Of a stretch of 64,000 nucleotides of DNA, positions 32,892 through 42,318 are shown piece after piece. This DNA comes from Sphaerisporangium viridialbum (GTDB lineage: Bacteria; Actinomycetota; Actinomycetes; Streptosporangiales; Streptosporangiaceae), in contig NZ_CP187232.1 of the NCBI RefSeq assembly GCF_049674955.1, forward strand, positions 372,001 to 436,000, given 5' to 3'. A program made the position numbers and the translations under genes. Position 1 is the first letter of the stretch; every line of letters begins with the position of its first letter. The notes below the pieces were generated by a model, which ran no database searches, had not been told where the DNA came from, and worked only from the letters and a program-made list of their open reading frames with translations.

Positions 32892-33844
32892 GGAACGCTC
32901 ACCCCCATCAGGTTCACGGCGGCATCCAGTACCGCGTCGGTGCCGATCTCCAGCAGGCCCGGATCGGGCCGGTTGCCATGGGGGTCGCCGGTCCGCCCGG
33001 CCCACAGGGCCACATGCCTTCCTGTGGACGGTGGCCCCCACTGGTCGGGCGAGACCGGCCCGAACAGCACCACCGACGGTGTGGCGCAGGCCGTCGCCAG
33101 GTGGGCGACGCCCGTGTCCCCGCAGATGACCAGGCGCGCGCCGGCGACGAGCCTCGCCAGCTCCCGCAGGTCCGTACGCCCCGCGAGCACGTTCTCGACG
33201 GGCAGCCCGGCGAGCGTGCCCACACGGAAGGCGAGCGACCGCTCCGGCGCGTTCCCGGTGACCAGCACCCGGTGGTCGGCATGGGCCAGCGCGGCGGCCA
33301 CCTCCGCGAACCGCTCGGCGGGCCAGCACCGCGCCCGCGACGCCGCCCCCGGATGAACGATCACATACCCGCCCGGCACTCTGGCCGGCACGCACTGCGC
33401 CGGGTCGGTGGTGAGGTGGAGGTCGGCCGGGTCGGCGGCGATGTCGTACCACTCCACGAGGTCGCACCACCGCCGCACCTCGTGCGTCTTCTGGCGCCAG
33501 GGCGGGCCCTCGATACCGGGGAACTCCGGGTGGGCGTGCGTGAGCAGCCATCCGGGACGGACGCGGCTCAGCGCGACGATGCTCTCCGGGCCGCGCCCGT
33601 GCAGGTTCACCGCGATGGCGGGCCGGTCGGCGGGCACCGGTCCCGGGCCCCTGACGTCGACCAGCTCGTCGACGGCGCCGATCAGCGAGACCAGGCCCGC
33701 GAGGGCGGCCGGCGCGGCCAGCACGATCCGGTGATCGGGATGGGCACGCCGCAGCGCCCGCAGCGCGGGAACCGCCGTCAGCAGGTCGCCCAGCCCCAGC
33801 CCCCGCAACACCAGCAGCACAGGCATCGGCGCGGTCACGGCCAT
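32888..33844 (-). CDS. Glycosyltransferase family 9 (heptosyltransferase-like)
   Basis: A 318-residue GT-B enzyme. The N-terminal Rossmann domain begins LLVLRGLGLGDLLTAVPALR, and the donor domain has VIVHPGAASRARCWP and ICGDTGVAHLATACATPSVVLFGP, the classic GT9 pattern. GT9 enzymes transfer heptose from ADP-heptose, in keeping with gmhA and hldE in the same operon. The ATG at 33844 overlaps the preceding SDR gene by 10 bases; a GTG two codons later would give a GTGA overlap instead. The UXS gene overlaps its end. Confidence 0.9.
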   Translation of the reverse strand: MAVTAPMPVLLVLRGLGLGDLLTAVPALRALRRAHPDHRIVLAAPAALAGLVSLIGAVDELVDVRGPGPVPADRPAIAVNLHGRGPESIVALSRVRPGWLLTHAHPEFPGIEGPPWRQKTHEVRRWCDLVEWYDIAADPADLHLTTDPAQCVPARVPGGYVIVHPGAASRARCWPAERFAEVAAALAHADHRVLVTGNAPERSLAFRVGTLAGLPVENVLAGRTDLRELARLVAGARLVICGDTGVAHLATACATPSVVLFGPVSPDQWGPPSTGRHVALWAGRTGDPHGNRPDPGLLEIGTDAVLDAAVNLMGVSVP

Positions 33845-34515
33845 GACGTCTCGGTGGAGGGGCAGACGACGAGTTCGCGGATCTCGCAGCCCCTGGGCTG
33901 GCCGAGCGCGAACACCACGGTCGCGGCCACGTCCTCCGGCTGGTTCAGGTGCGCGTCCGGGCCAGGCTTGTAGCGCTCGTCGCGACCGTCGAAGAAGCTC
34001 GTCCGCATGCCCCCCGGCACCAGCAGCGTTACCCCCACCTCACCCGCGAGCTCGGCGGCCAGCGCCCTGGTGAACCCGACGACGCCGAACTTCGCGGCGC
34101 AGTAGGCCGTGGCGTCCCCGACCGCACGCAGGCCGAGCGTGGACGCGCACGTAACGACGCGTCCTCCCGAGCGCCGCAGGTACGGCAGGGCGGCGCGCAC
34201 CACCGACGCGGTGCCGAGCAGGTTGACCCGGATCACCCGTTCCCAGTCGGCCGCGGGCACCGCCGACAGCGGCCCGCAGATGTCGATCCCGGCGGCCGTC
34301 ACCACGCCGTCGAGGCCGCCCGCCCGGTCGCCCAGCTCCTGTACGGCGCGTTCCGCCCGTTCGCGGTCGGCGAGGTCGGCCACCACGTGGTCCACGCCGT
34401 TCTCGGGCGGATCGACGTCGATCACCAGTGGCCGCCCGCCCGCCTTGCCGATGGCGGTGACCGTGGCCCTCCCCAGGCCCGACGCCCCGCCGGTGACCAG
34501 GATGTTTCCGATCAT
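33835..34515 (-). CDS. Short-chain dehydrogenase/reductase
   Basis: A 226-residue classical SDR. It has the NAD(P) loop LVTGGASGLGRAT, an NNAG-equivalent TAAGI, catalytic Ser in VVTCASTLGL and the YxxxK motif as YCAAK. GAGGAG precedes the ATG. It sits between hldE and a heptosyltransferase-like gene, so it may oxidise or reduce the heptose or another sugar intermediate; I have no substrate evidence. The 59-base gap to hldE is the only break longer than a few bases within the operon and holds a short TTGAAG/CTTCAA inverted repeat. Confidence 0.87.
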   Translation of the reverse strand: MIGNILVTGGASGLGRATVTAIGKAGGRPLVIDVDPPENGVDHVVADLADRERAERAVQELGDRAGGLDGVVTAAGIDICGPLSAVPAADWERVIRVNLLGTASVVRAALPYLRRSGGRVVTCASTLGLRAVGDATAYCAAKFGVVGFTRALAAELAGEVGVTLLVPGGMRTSFFDGRDERYKPGPDAHLNQPEDVAATVVFALGQPRGCEIRELVVCPSTETSWP

Positions 34516-34574
34516 CGATGCTGCTCCTCGGTTGAAGGGGGCTTCAATGGGGCCGTGATGATCTCAGGAAGGGC

Positions 34575-35924
34575 TCACATCACCTCCTGCGCGGCGGCGA
34601 TGAGGCCGGTTGTGGAGTGGCCGGGCACGCTGGGCAGGACGACGATCTCGCCGCCGCCGCGGCGCACCGCCTCGGCCTCGGGCAGTTCCCGCCCCGTGTA
34701 GTCGCCGCCCTTCACCCACGCATCCGGGCGAAGGCGCTCGATGAGCTCGGAAGGGGTGTCCTGCGTGAAGACCACCACCGCGTCCACGCAGCCGAGCGCC
34801 CGCAGGATCTCCACCCGGTCGCGTTCGGCGACGACCGGACGGCCCGGTCCCTTGAGACGGCGCACGGAGTCGTCGGCGTTCACGCAGACGATGAGCGCGT
34901 CGCCGAGGGCCCTGGCCTGCCGCAACAGGCTGACGTGCCCGGCGTGGAGCAGGTCGAAGCATCCGCCCGTGGCGATCAGCCTGCCGCCCGTCGCCCGTAC
35001 CAGGGCGGCCAGCTCCGCGGCCGTACGCGGCCGGTCGCCCAGCGCGGGCTCGGGCAGCCGGATGGCCGCCGCCCCGCCGGCCTGGACGAACCGCGTCGCC
35101 TCGACCACCGCGACCGTCACCGCGTCCTGGATCGACGCCCCGCCGCGCAGGGCCAGCGCGGCCGCGGCGGCGAACCGGTCACCTGCCCCGCAGGAGTCGC
35201 GCCCGATGACGGAGGCGGGTGGCGGCACCCGCGCGGTGCGGCCGCCTCGGCTGGACAGCACCGCGCCGCGCATGCCCAGCGTGACCGCGACCGCGCCCGC
35301 GTGCAGTTCACGTACGAGCCGGCGCGCGGCGGGCTCGGGATCGGCGCAGGGACGCGCGCACAGCACGGCCGCCTCCGCCTCGCTCGGTGTGACCAGCGCA
35401 CAGCCCGGCACGGGTAGCGCGCCCGACGGATGCGGGTCCCAGACCATCGGCGCGGTGAGGCCGTTCAGCAGGTGGCGTACGGTCTCGCCGGTGCCGCGCC
35501 CGTAGTCGGACACCAGCACCGCGCCCGCGTTCCGCAGCGCGCGGGCCGCACGGTCGCCCTCGGGCCCGCGCCAGGCCCGTCCGTCGCCCGTGTCGATCCT
35601 GAGCAGCGTCTGCCCGCGCGCGCGGACCCGCGTCTTGCGTGACGTCGTACCGCGGAGCGGCAGCCGTACGACCTCGGCGAAGCCCGACAGCAGGGCACGC
35701 AGCCGCTGCCCGGAGGAGTCCTCGCCGAGTGCCGTGATCAGCACGACCTCCGCGCCCTCGCGCGCCGCGAGCAGGGCGGCGAGGCCCGCGCCTCCGGGAC
35801 GGCGGTGCTCCGAGCGCCCGAGCACCACAGGGACCGGCGCGTCCGGGCATAGCCGGTCCGCGTCGCCCTCGATGTCCACGTCGAGCAGCGAGTCGCCGAC
35901 GACGACGATCGGCGCCGCCGTCAT
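34575..35924 (-). CDS. hldE: Bifunctional heptose-7-P kinase / heptose-1-P adenylyltransferase (HldE-like)
   Basis: A 449-residue fusion. The N-terminal ribokinase/PfkB domain (about 1-310) has VVVGDSLLDVDIEG, the glycine motif RPGGAGLAALLA and the catalytic loop IGRDSCGAGDRFAAA. The C-terminal nucleotidyltransferase (about 320-449) has GGCFDLLHAGHVSLL with the HxGH motif, and KGGDY. HldE phosphorylates D-glycero-D-manno-heptose 7-phosphate and later adenylates the 1-phosphate to give ADP-heptose. gmhA directly upstream (ATGA overlap) and gmhB on the divergent strand supply the other steps, which supports the call strongly. Confidence 0.92.
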   Translation of the reverse strand: MTAAPIVVVGDSLLDVDIEGDADRLCPDAPVPVVLGRSEHRRPGGAGLAALLAAREGAEVVLITALGEDSSGQRLRALLSGFAEVVRLPLRGTTSRKTRVRARGQTLLRIDTGDGRAWRGPEGDRAARALRNAGAVLVSDYGRGTGETVRHLLNGLTAPMVWDPHPSGALPVPGCALVTPSEAEAAVLCARPCADPEPAARRLVRELHAGAVAVTLGMRGAVLSSRGGRTARVPPPASVIGRDSCGAGDRFAAAAALALRGGASIQDAVTVAVVEATRFVQAGGAAAIRLPEPALGDRPRTAAELAALVRATGGRLIATGGCFDLLHAGHVSLLRQARALGDALIVCVNADDSVRRLKGPGRPVVAERDRVEILRALGCVDAVVVFTQDTPSELIERLRPDAWVKGGDYTGRELPEAEAVRRGGGEIVVLPSVPGHSTTGLIAAAQEVM

Positions 35925-36472
35925 TCCCCGGACCCGTCGAGCACGTCGCAGAGCATGTGGATCACCGCGAGGTGGACCTCCTGGACGGTCGCGTTGTCCG
36001 GCGAGGGGACCGACAGCGCCTCGTCGCACAGCCCGGCCAGAGGGTTCGGAGCCGGACCGGTCAGCGCCCAGGTGATGAGCCCGCCCGCCCTGCCCGCGTC
36101 GGCCGCCGCGAGGACGTTCGTGCTGGCCCCACTGGTGGACAGGCAGAACAGGACGTCGCCTGGCCGCCCGTGCGCGCGTACCTGGCGGGCGTACACCTCG
36201 TCGGCGCCGAAGTCGTTGGCGATCGCGGTCGACGTCGAGGTGTCGGAGTGCAGGGGAATGGCCGCGTACGGGCAGCGCTCGGTGCGGAACCGGCCCACCA
36301 GCTCGGCCGTCAGGTGCTGCGCCTCGGCCGCCGAGCCGCCGTTGCCGCAGGCGAGCAGCCTCCCACCGCCGGACAGCACCTTCGCCAGCTTGCGGCCCCA
36401 GACGTAGATCCTCGGGGTGTCGGCGTTCACGGCGGACAGCGCGGTGCTCAGGCGCGAGAGATGCGGGTGCAT
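35921..36472 (-). CDS. gmhA: Sedoheptulose-7-phosphate isomerase (GmhA-like, SIS domain)
   Basis: A 183-residue SIS-fold isomerase that turns sedoheptulose 7-phosphate into D-glycero-D-manno-heptose 7-phosphate, the first committed step to ADP-heptose. The sugar-phosphate loop is ACGNGGSAAEAQHLTAELVG, with the active-site His and Glu of the family. A second loop is LSTSGASTNVLAAA. The C-terminal VQEVHLAVIHML carries the Gln and His used as metal ligands in GmhA. It starts 3 bases after the GT4 stop and overlaps hldE. Confidence 0.92.
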   Translation of the reverse strand: MHPHLSRLSTALSAVNADTPRIYVWGRKLAKVLSGGGRLLACGNGGSAAEAQHLTAELVGRFRTERCPYAAIPLHSDTSTSTAIANDFGADEVYARQVRAHGRPGDVLFCLSTSGASTNVLAAADAGRAGGLITWALTGPAPNPLAGLCDEALSVPSPDNATVQEVHLAVIHMLCDVLDGSGE

Positions 36473-36475
36473 GGC

Positions 36476-37672
36476 TCAACCCCTCGCCGTGACGAGACTG
36501 TGGTCGCCGATCAGGCTGCGGTACACCGATTCCGTCTGGGCGGCCACGTGCGGCCAGCCGTACCTCGACCGCGCACGCCGCATCCCGGCGGTGGCGAGCG
36601 AGGTACGCGTGTCGGGGCGGGCCAGCAGGTCGCGCAGCACCCCCGCGAGCACCCGTGGGCGTCGCGGGGGCACCAGGACGCCGCACCCGGCCACCGTGTC
36701 CAGGTGGCCGCCGACCGCCGACGCGACGACGGAGACCCCGCAGGCCATGGCCTCCAGCGGCACCATGCCGAACGGCTCGTACCACGGCGTGGTGACCACG
36801 ACCTGCACCGATCGCATCAGCGCTGGCACGTCCGCGCGGTCGACGCTGCCGACGAGGCGCACCCGTCCGTCGAGCCCGGACGCGGTGGCCAGCCTGCCCA
36901 GCCGCAGCGCCTCCTCGTCACCGGGCTCGCCCCCCGCGACGATCAGCTGGGCCCCGGGCACCTGCCGCAGCGCCTCGATGATCGTGTCGATGCCCTTGCG
37001 GGGGACGAGCCTGCCGATGCTGAGGATCCGCACATATCCGTTCTGGTCGGCGTGCCGCATGATGGGGCCGTCCGGGCGGAACAGCCCGAGGTCGACGCCG
37101 CAGGGCACGACCGCGACACGGTCGACCGGCACGCCCATCGCGGTGAGTTCCTTGACCTCGTCGGTGCAGGTGGCGATGATCGCCGACGCGCGCTGCCCGA
37201 TGTCGTACTCGATGGCGACGCGGCTCGGGGGGCTGGTGTCGGCCGTGCCCTGCCAGCGCCGCTTGACCGTGCCGAGCGCGTGGAACGTCTGGACGACCGG
37301 TATGCCCAGCTCGTCGGCCGCGGTGAGCGTCGCCATCCCGCTCATCCAGAAGTGGGCGTGCGCCACGTCGGGCCGTTCCGCCTTCCAGCGCCGCGCCAGG
37401 TACGCGGCGAAGGCGGGCATGTGGGGCAGCAGTTGGTCCTTGGGCACCGGCACGGGCGGCCCGGCGGGCACCTGCTCGACATTCACGCCCGGCGCCAGAG
37501 AGGCCGTGCCCGGCTCGTCCTTGCCGGTGCGCCGGGTGTAGACCGTGATCTCGTGCCCGAGCGTGGCGAGAGCGGCGGCCAGGCCGGCGACGTGGACGTT
37601 CTGCCCGCCCGCGTCCACCCCGCCGACCGCGGCCAGCGGGTTGGCGTGCTCGGACACCAGGGCGATCCTCAT
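36476..37672 (-). CDS. Glycosyltransferase family 4
   Basis: A 398-residue GT-B enzyme. Its N-terminal acceptor domain begins MRIALVSEHANPL with GGVDAGGQNVHVAGLA, as in actinobacterial MshA/sucrose-synthase-like GT4 proteins. The donor domain has SIGRLVPRKGID and PWYEPFGMVPLEAMACG, the E-x7-E region that holds the nucleotide sugar. An AAGGAGGG ribosome site precedes the ATG, which overlaps the stop of the GT9 gene before it (ATGA). The donor may be ADP-heptose, UDP-xylose or another sugar; the sequence does not decide. Confidence 0.9.
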   Translation of the reverse strand: MRIALVSEHANPLAAVGGVDAGGQNVHVAGLAAALATLGHEITVYTRRTGKDEPGTASLAPGVNVEQVPAGPPVPVPKDQLLPHMPAFAAYLARRWKAERPDVAHAHFWMSGMATLTAADELGIPVVQTFHALGTVKRRWQGTADTSPPSRVAIEYDIGQRASAIIATCTDEVKELTAMGVPVDRVAVVPCGVDLGLFRPDGPIMRHADQNGYVRILSIGRLVPRKGIDTIIEALRQVPGAQLIVAGGEPGDEEALRLGRLATASGLDGRVRLVGSVDRADVPALMRSVQVVVTTPWYEPFGMVPLEAMACGVSVVASAVGGHLDTVAGCGVLVPPRRPRVLAGVLRDLLARPDTRTSLATAGMRRARSRYGWPHVAAQTESVYRSLIGDHSLVTARG

Positions 37673-38916
37673 CGCGCCCCCTCCTTGACGCCGCTCGCAC
37701 TGCCCGCGTCGCTCGGCTCGCCCGCGGATCCGTTCGCGACCCCGGTCGTGGCCCGCGGTCGCGCCCCGGCCGCATGGGACATCAGGGCGAAGACCGTGTC
37801 GACCACCTGCTCGCTGGTGACCTTCGACAGGCAGGGATGGCCGGGTACGGGGCACACGCGGGCCCTGCTCCCCTTGCAGGGGGCCTGCTGGTCGCCCATC
37901 AGCACGACCGGCACGCGGTACGGCGCCCAGCGCTCCGCGGGCACGACCGGGGCGAACAGGCTGATCACGGGCGTGCCGACCGCCGCGGCCAGGTGCGCGG
38001 GACCGGTGTTGGCGACCACGACCACCGCCGCCCCGGCGAGCACGGCCGCGAGCTCGGGAAAGGTGGTGACCCCGCCGAGGTCGGCGCCGTACGCCCCGGC
38101 GACCTGGGCGGTCAGCGCCTGCTCGTCCGGGTCGCCGGTCACGAGCACGCGCGCGCCCGCGAGCACGAGGTCCCGTACGGTCTTGGCGTGCAGCTCGGCC
38201 GGCCACGCCCGCGCGGGCGCCGAGGTGCCGGGGTGGACGACGACATAGCCGGGCGGACCGGTGAGCTGGTGCACCGAGGGCAGGGGCCGGCGCACGGCGA
38301 GCGCGCCGTCGTCGCCGTCGGGCAGCTCGAACCCCGCCGCGCGTGCCAGGTCGAGCATGCGCACGGCCTCCGGCACGTCGACGGCCTCGTCCACGATGTG
38401 CCTGACGTCGAGCAGCGACCCGGGGTAGTCCTCGCTGATCGCGGCGATCCTGGGGACGCCCGCGAGGCGCAGCAGCAGGGCCAGCGGCAGCGACGACTGG
38501 TGAAAGGACGTGAAGATCAGGGCCAGATCGGGAGCGGTCCTCTCGACCAGGGAGACGAGCCGGTCCACGTGCGGCCGTTCGAGCGGCACCGGGTCGGGGT
38601 CGATCCACGGGGCACGCCATTCGAGCACCCGGTCGACGCCGGGCAGCAGCTGGGCGGCGGCGCCGCCGTGCGGGCCGGTGAGCAGCACCACCTCCCTGGC
38701 CCCCGCCGCGACCGCGCGTATCGCCGGCCCGGCCAGCAGGACGTCGCCCGCGTTGTCGAGCCGGGCCACCAGAACGGTCCCCGCCTTCTGCCGAGCGGTC
38801 TTGGCCCGCCGGGCGGCCCTGGCCCCCGGCGCGGCCCTGGCCCCCGGCGCGGCCCTGGCCCCCGGCGCGGGCGTGGCCCCCGGCGCGGGGCCGTCCCCTG
38901 GTGTGGTCCCGGTCAC
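37669..38916 (-). CDS. Glycosyltransferase family 9 with repetitive N-terminus
   Basis: A 415-residue heptosyltransferase-like GT-B protein and the second GT9 gene of the operon. After an N-terminal tail of about 45 residues built from APGARA repeats, the fold begins VLVARLDNAGDVLLAGPAIR. The donor domain has VVVHPGTSAPARAWP and VVANTGPAHLAAAVGTPVISLFAP. A Cys-rich stretch follows (APCKGSRARVCPVPGHPC), often seen in actinobacterial GT9 proteins. The C-terminal 40 residues are low complexity. The GTG start overlaps the GT2 stop as GTGA. Confidence 0.9.
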   Translation of the reverse strand: MTGTTPGDGPAPGATPAPGARAAPGARAAPGARAARRAKTARQKAGTVLVARLDNAGDVLLAGPAIRAVAAGAREVVLLTGPHGGAAAQLLPGVDRVLEWRAPWIDPDPVPLERPHVDRLVSLVERTAPDLALIFTSFHQSSLPLALLLRLAGVPRIAAISEDYPGSLLDVRHIVDEAVDVPEAVRMLDLARAAGFELPDGDDGALAVRRPLPSVHQLTGPPGYVVVHPGTSAPARAWPAELHAKTVRDLVLAGARVLVTGDPDEQALTAQVAGAYGADLGGVTTFPELAAVLAGAAVVVVANTGPAHLAAAVGTPVISLFAPVVPAERWAPYRVPVVLMGDQQAPCKGSRARVCPVPGHPCLSKVTSEQVVDTVFALMSHAAGARPRATTGVANGSAGEPSDAGSASGVKEGAR

Positions 38917-39872
38917 CGGCGCACCCGCAGTTCTCCGCGGAGGCGGTGCGCGCAGGCGGCGGGTGGGATGATCACGCTGGTGACGGCCATCCGCAGGATC
39001 TCCTCGGGAGTACGGGGTCCGGGAGCGAGCCGAGCCCAGACGAACTCGGCGGTGAGCACGAGCCAGCCCACCCCGGCGGCGGCGCCGAGAACGGGAAGGC
39101 GCCGGGTCCGCCGGGCGGCGTCCCCGCGGAGGCCGGCGGCCGTGAGCAGCGCGAACGACGCGAGCCCCAGCGCGGTGGTCACGGCATGCTGTGACAGGCG
39201 CCCGGGAACGCCTCCCACGGCGGCCCGCCAGCCCGTTCCGTGGACCCGCCGCATCAGCGCGTCGTCGGCGTTGCCGCGCTGGGCGCGCACGCTGGTCCAG
39301 AAGCCGTCGTCGCGCACGGGATGGCTGGTGACGCGCCTTCCCTTGGCGAGCCCGTAGCCCGCCTTGAGCAGCCGCAGCGCGAGGTCGGCGTCCTCGCGGT
39401 AGGCGTGCGGGAAGCGCTCGTCGAAGCCGCCGACGCTCTCCAGCGCGGAACGCCGGTAGGCCATGTCCGCCGTGGCCCAGTCCGCCCACATCAGGCCGGC
39501 CGTGTTCCGCTCTGCGTCGGTGGGCCGTCGCCCGGCGGGCAGCCGCACCTTCAGCCGCCCCTGGCACCCGGCGACGTCCTCGGGGAGGTCGGCGAGGTCG
39601 GTGAGCAGCACTTCCTTCCATCCGGGCGACGGCACCACGTCGTCGTCCAGGAAGGCGATCCATGGCGTCCCCGCGGCCCGCCAGCCGAGGTTCCTCGCGG
39701 CGGCGGGCCCCTGACCGCCAGTACGCAGCACCCGTACGCCGCCAGGAACCTTGAGCGACGGGTAAAACCGGGGCCGGTCGTCCACCACGATGACGTCGAG
39801 GTCCGGGTCGAGCGCGTCCAGGATCCGGTTGAGGCTCCGCCGCCCGATGGTGGGGATCACGACGGTGATCAT
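38913..39872 (-). CDS. Glycosyltransferase family 2
   Basis: A 319-residue GT-A enzyme. It begins MITVVIPTIGRRSLNRILDA and has the nucleotide-binding VIVVDDRP, the metal-binding AFLDDDVVPSPGW and the acceptor-side GFDERFPHAYREDADLALRL. A hydrophobic stretch at about 240-280 could place it at the membrane. Start and stop both overlap neighbours by four bases (ATGA with the carbamoyltransferase, GTGA with GT9), so it is part of the same transcript and probably the same pathway. Confidence 0.9.
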   Translation of the reverse strand: MITVVIPTIGRRSLNRILDALDPDLDVIVVDDRPRFYPSLKVPGGVRVLRTGGQGPAAARNLGWRAAGTPWIAFLDDDVVPSPGWKEVLLTDLADLPEDVAGCQGRLKVRLPAGRRPTDAERNTAGLMWADWATADMAYRRSALESVGGFDERFPHAYREDADLALRLLKAGYGLAKGRRVTSHPVRDDGFWTSVRAQRGNADDALMRRVHGTGWRAAVGGVPGRLSQHAVTTALGLASFALLTAAGLRGDAARRTRRLPVLGAAAGVGWLVLTAEFVWARLAPGPRTPEEILRMAVTSVIIPPAACAHRLRGELRVRR

Positions 39873-41539
39873 GAGGCGACCACCTCCTCCCGGCGCACCA
39901 GGTACGGTCCGATGGCCAGCACGTCCACCGGCGAGGAGCCGAAGCACTCAAGGGCGTCACGCGGGTCGTCCACCATGGGCCGGTTCGCGGAGTTGAGGCT
40001 GGTGTTGACCAGCACAGGGAGCCCGGTGCGGGCGCCGAACGCGTCGAGCAGCCGGGCGAGCAGCGGATCGGTGGCCCGGTCCACGGTCTGGACGCGCGCC
40101 GTCCCGTCGGTGTGCAGCACCGCGGGGATACGCTCGCGCCATTCTGGCCGTACGTCGTGGACGAACAGCATGTACGGGCTCGGCAGCGGACCGCGCTCGA
40201 AGATCTCATGGGCGCGCTCGGCGAGCACCATCGGCGCGATCGGGCGGAACTGCTCGCGCCCCTTCACGTCGTTGAGCCGCTCGGTGTTGGCGGCGGGGCC
40301 GGGATGGGCGAGCAGTGAGCGGTGCCCGAGCGCGCGCGGGCCGTACTCCGACCGTCCCTGAAACCACGCGACGACGCGGTCGGCGGCCAGCTCGGCGGCC
40401 ACCGCCCCCGCCAGGTCGGCGGGCCGCGTGCAGGGGACCCTCGCGGACGTGAGCCACGCGGACAGCTCCTCGTCGCTCCATCCCCGGCCGAGGTCGACGC
40501 CGGTCATCGGCGCCACCGGCTCCCCGTGCAGGTGCGACAGGTACAGCGCGCCGCCGAGCGCGGTGCCCGCGTCGCCCGCCGCCGGCTGCACCCAGATCCC
40601 GTCGAACGGTCCATCGTTCAGCAGCCGGGTGTTGGCCACGCAGTTGAGCGCGACCCCGCCGGCCATCGTGAGGCACCGCTCGTTCGTACGCTCGTGCAGC
40701 CACCCGGCGAGCTCAAGGAGCACCTCCTCCAGGCGGGCCTGGACGCTGGCGGCGAGGTCGGCGTGGTCGGCGGTCCAGCGGTCCCGCGTCGCGTGGTCGT
40801 CCCTGGTCAGCGCCTTGGCGTAGCCGCCCCAGTCGACCGGCTCCACGCGGAAGCCGCCGTCGCCGGTCGTGTAGATGAGTTCACGCAGCTCGCCGAGGTG
40901 GCGTGGCTCGCCGTACGCCGCGAGCGCCATCACCTTGTACTCGTCGCTGGACCGCAGGAAGCCGAGGTGCGCGGTGACCTCCTCGTACATCAGGCCGAGC
41001 GAATGCGGAAGCTCCTGTGCGGCGAGGACGGTCAGCTCGCCGTCCCGGTAGTGCCCGGCCAGGTGGGACACGGCCTCGCCCCGGCCGTCGCAGACCAGCA
41101 CGGCCGAGTCGCGGTACGGCGCGGCCAGCCCGGCCGACGCGGCGTGGGCCACGTGGTGGGGCACGTAGCGCACCTGCGCGGAGTCCAGGCCCGGCAGCGC
41201 GGTGGCGAGGAACGCCGGGGCGCGGCGCGCGTAGGTCGTGCGGAGCTCTTCCCAGTTCTCGTCCAGGCCGTGCTCGGCGGGGCTCTCCAGGTCGAGCCGC
41301 ACCAGCTCCGGGTCGTAGGAGTACGCGACGCCGTCCAGGTCCTCGGGTCGCAGGCCTGCCTGCGCGAGGCACCACGCGGCCGCCTGTTCGGGCAGTTCCC
41401 ACGCCGAGAAGGGCACCGGGCGCTTGCCATGCTTGCGGCGGCTGAACCGCTCTTCCTCCGCGGCCGCTACGACCTCTCCGTCCACGACCAAGGCCGCTGC
41501 CGGATCATGAAATATGGCGTTGATCCCCAGAAACCGCAT
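39869..41539 (-). CDS. Carbamoyltransferase (NodU/CmcH/TobZ family)
   Basis: A 556-residue two-domain enzyme that transfers a carbamoyl group from carbamoyl phosphate through carbamoyl-adenylate to a hydroxyl on a sugar or antibiotic. The Kae1-like domain begins MRFLGINAIFHDPAAAL and has the metal-binding VPHHVAHAASA and CDGRGE. The C-terminal YrdC-like domain has FQGRSEYGPRALGHRSLLA, also typical. GGAGGT precedes the ATG. It is the first gene of the nine-gene operon, so the final glycan is probably carbamoylated (inference from family). Confidence 0.93.
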   Translation of the reverse strand: MRFLGINAIFHDPAAALVVDGEVVAAAEEERFSRRKHGKRPVPFSAWELPEQAAAWCLAQAGLRPEDLDGVAYSYDPELVRLDLESPAEHGLDENWEELRTTYARRAPAFLATALPGLDSAQVRYVPHHVAHAASAGLAAPYRDSAVLVCDGRGEAVSHLAGHYRDGELTVLAAQELPHSLGLMYEEVTAHLGFLRSSDEYKVMALAAYGEPRHLGELRELIYTTGDGGFRVEPVDWGGYAKALTRDDHATRDRWTADHADLAASVQARLEEVLLELAGWLHERTNERCLTMAGGVALNCVANTRLLNDGPFDGIWVQPAAGDAGTALGGALYLSHLHGEPVAPMTGVDLGRGWSDEELSAWLTSARVPCTRPADLAGAVAAELAADRVVAWFQGRSEYGPRALGHRSLLAHPGPAANTERLNDVKGREQFRPIAPMVLAERAHEIFERGPLPSPYMLFVHDVRPEWRERIPAVLHTDGTARVQTVDRATDPLLARLLDAFGARTGLPVLVNTSLNSANRPMVDDPRDALECFGSSPVDVLAIGPYLVRREEVVAS

Positions 41540-41739
41540 CGGCTTACCTCCGTTGGGCCGCGGGAGTCTGGTTACCGAGAGGAGCGACTGCCAAACGCGG
41601 CTTTGCGTATAAGTCGAGGTAGAGAGGCGGGAATCTTGAACTTTGTCACGCTAAGTAATGGATGGCGGGGTTTTGTCGGCCGACAGCCCGGGTAGCCAAG
41701 GCGTGGGGGAACGACCCGCGGAGGTGCCGCTTGTCGAGC
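41540..41739. promoter_or_regulatory. Divergent promoter region of the glycan locus
   Basis: About 200 bases separate the carbamoyltransferase from gmhB and must hold both promoters. The lower-GC part near 41604-41612 reads TATAAG on the plus strand and TTATAC on the minus strand as overlapping -10-like elements. Matching -35 boxes are poor. No palindrome stands out. Confidence 0.35.
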
Positions 41740-42318
41740 ATGGATCACCCGCCGGCCGCGGTGCTGTTCGACCGTGACGGCACGCTGATCGAGGACGTGC
41801 CGTACAACGCCGAGCCCGCGCGCGTCGAGGCCGTGCCAGGAGCCCGCGAGGCGCTCGACCGGCTCCGCGAGGCCGCCGTGCCGATCGGCGTGGTCAGCAA
41901 CCAGTCGGGTGTCGCCAGGAACCTGATCGCCCCGGCCGCGCTCGCGGGCGTCAACGCGCGCGTGGAGGAGCTTCTCGGCCCGTTCGACGTCTGGGCGGTG
42001 TGCCCGCACGAGGAGGCGGACGGATGCGCGTGCCGCAAGCCGGCGCCCGGCCTGGTCCTGCGCGCCGCGGCCACCCTGGGCGTCCGCCCCGAAGACTGCG
42101 TCGTGATCGGGGACATCGGCCGTGACATGGAGGCCGCCCGCGCGGCGGGGGCGCGGGGCATCCTCGTGCCGACGGCCCAGACGCTGCCCGCGGAGGTGGC
42201 CGCGGCCTGGGAGGTCGCCGCCGATCTGGGCCTCGCCGTGGAGATGGCCCTGTGCTCGCGTCGCTCGCCCGGCTTCCCGCCCGCTGCTGATGACCTCCAG
42301 GTTCGAGGCGTTCGATGA
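41740..42318 (+). CDS. gmhB: D-glycero-D-manno-heptose 1,7-bisphosphate phosphatase (GmhB-like HAD)
   Basis: A HAD-IIIA phosphatase of about 192 residues. It has the nucleophile and acid Asp in LFDRDGTLIEDV, motif II VVSNQSGVARN, the Lys in CRKPAPG and the acidic motif VIGDIGRDMEAA. The zinc-binding set CPHEEADGCAC is specific to GmhB and histidinol-phosphatase relatives. It removes the 7-phosphate before adenylation by HldE. A well-spaced GGAGGT favours a TTG start at 41731; the ATG at 41740 is 14 bases from it. Its end overlaps the next gene as ATGA. Confidence 0.9.
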   Translation: MDHPPAAVLFDRDGTLIEDVPYNAEPARVEAVPGAREALDRLREAAVPIGVVSNQSGVARNLIAPAALAGVNARVEELLGPFDVWAVCPHEEADGCACRKPAPGLVLRAAATLGVRPEDCVVIGDIGRDMEAARAAGARGILVPTAQTLPAEVAAAWEVAADLGLAVEMALCSRRSPGFPPAADDLQVRGVR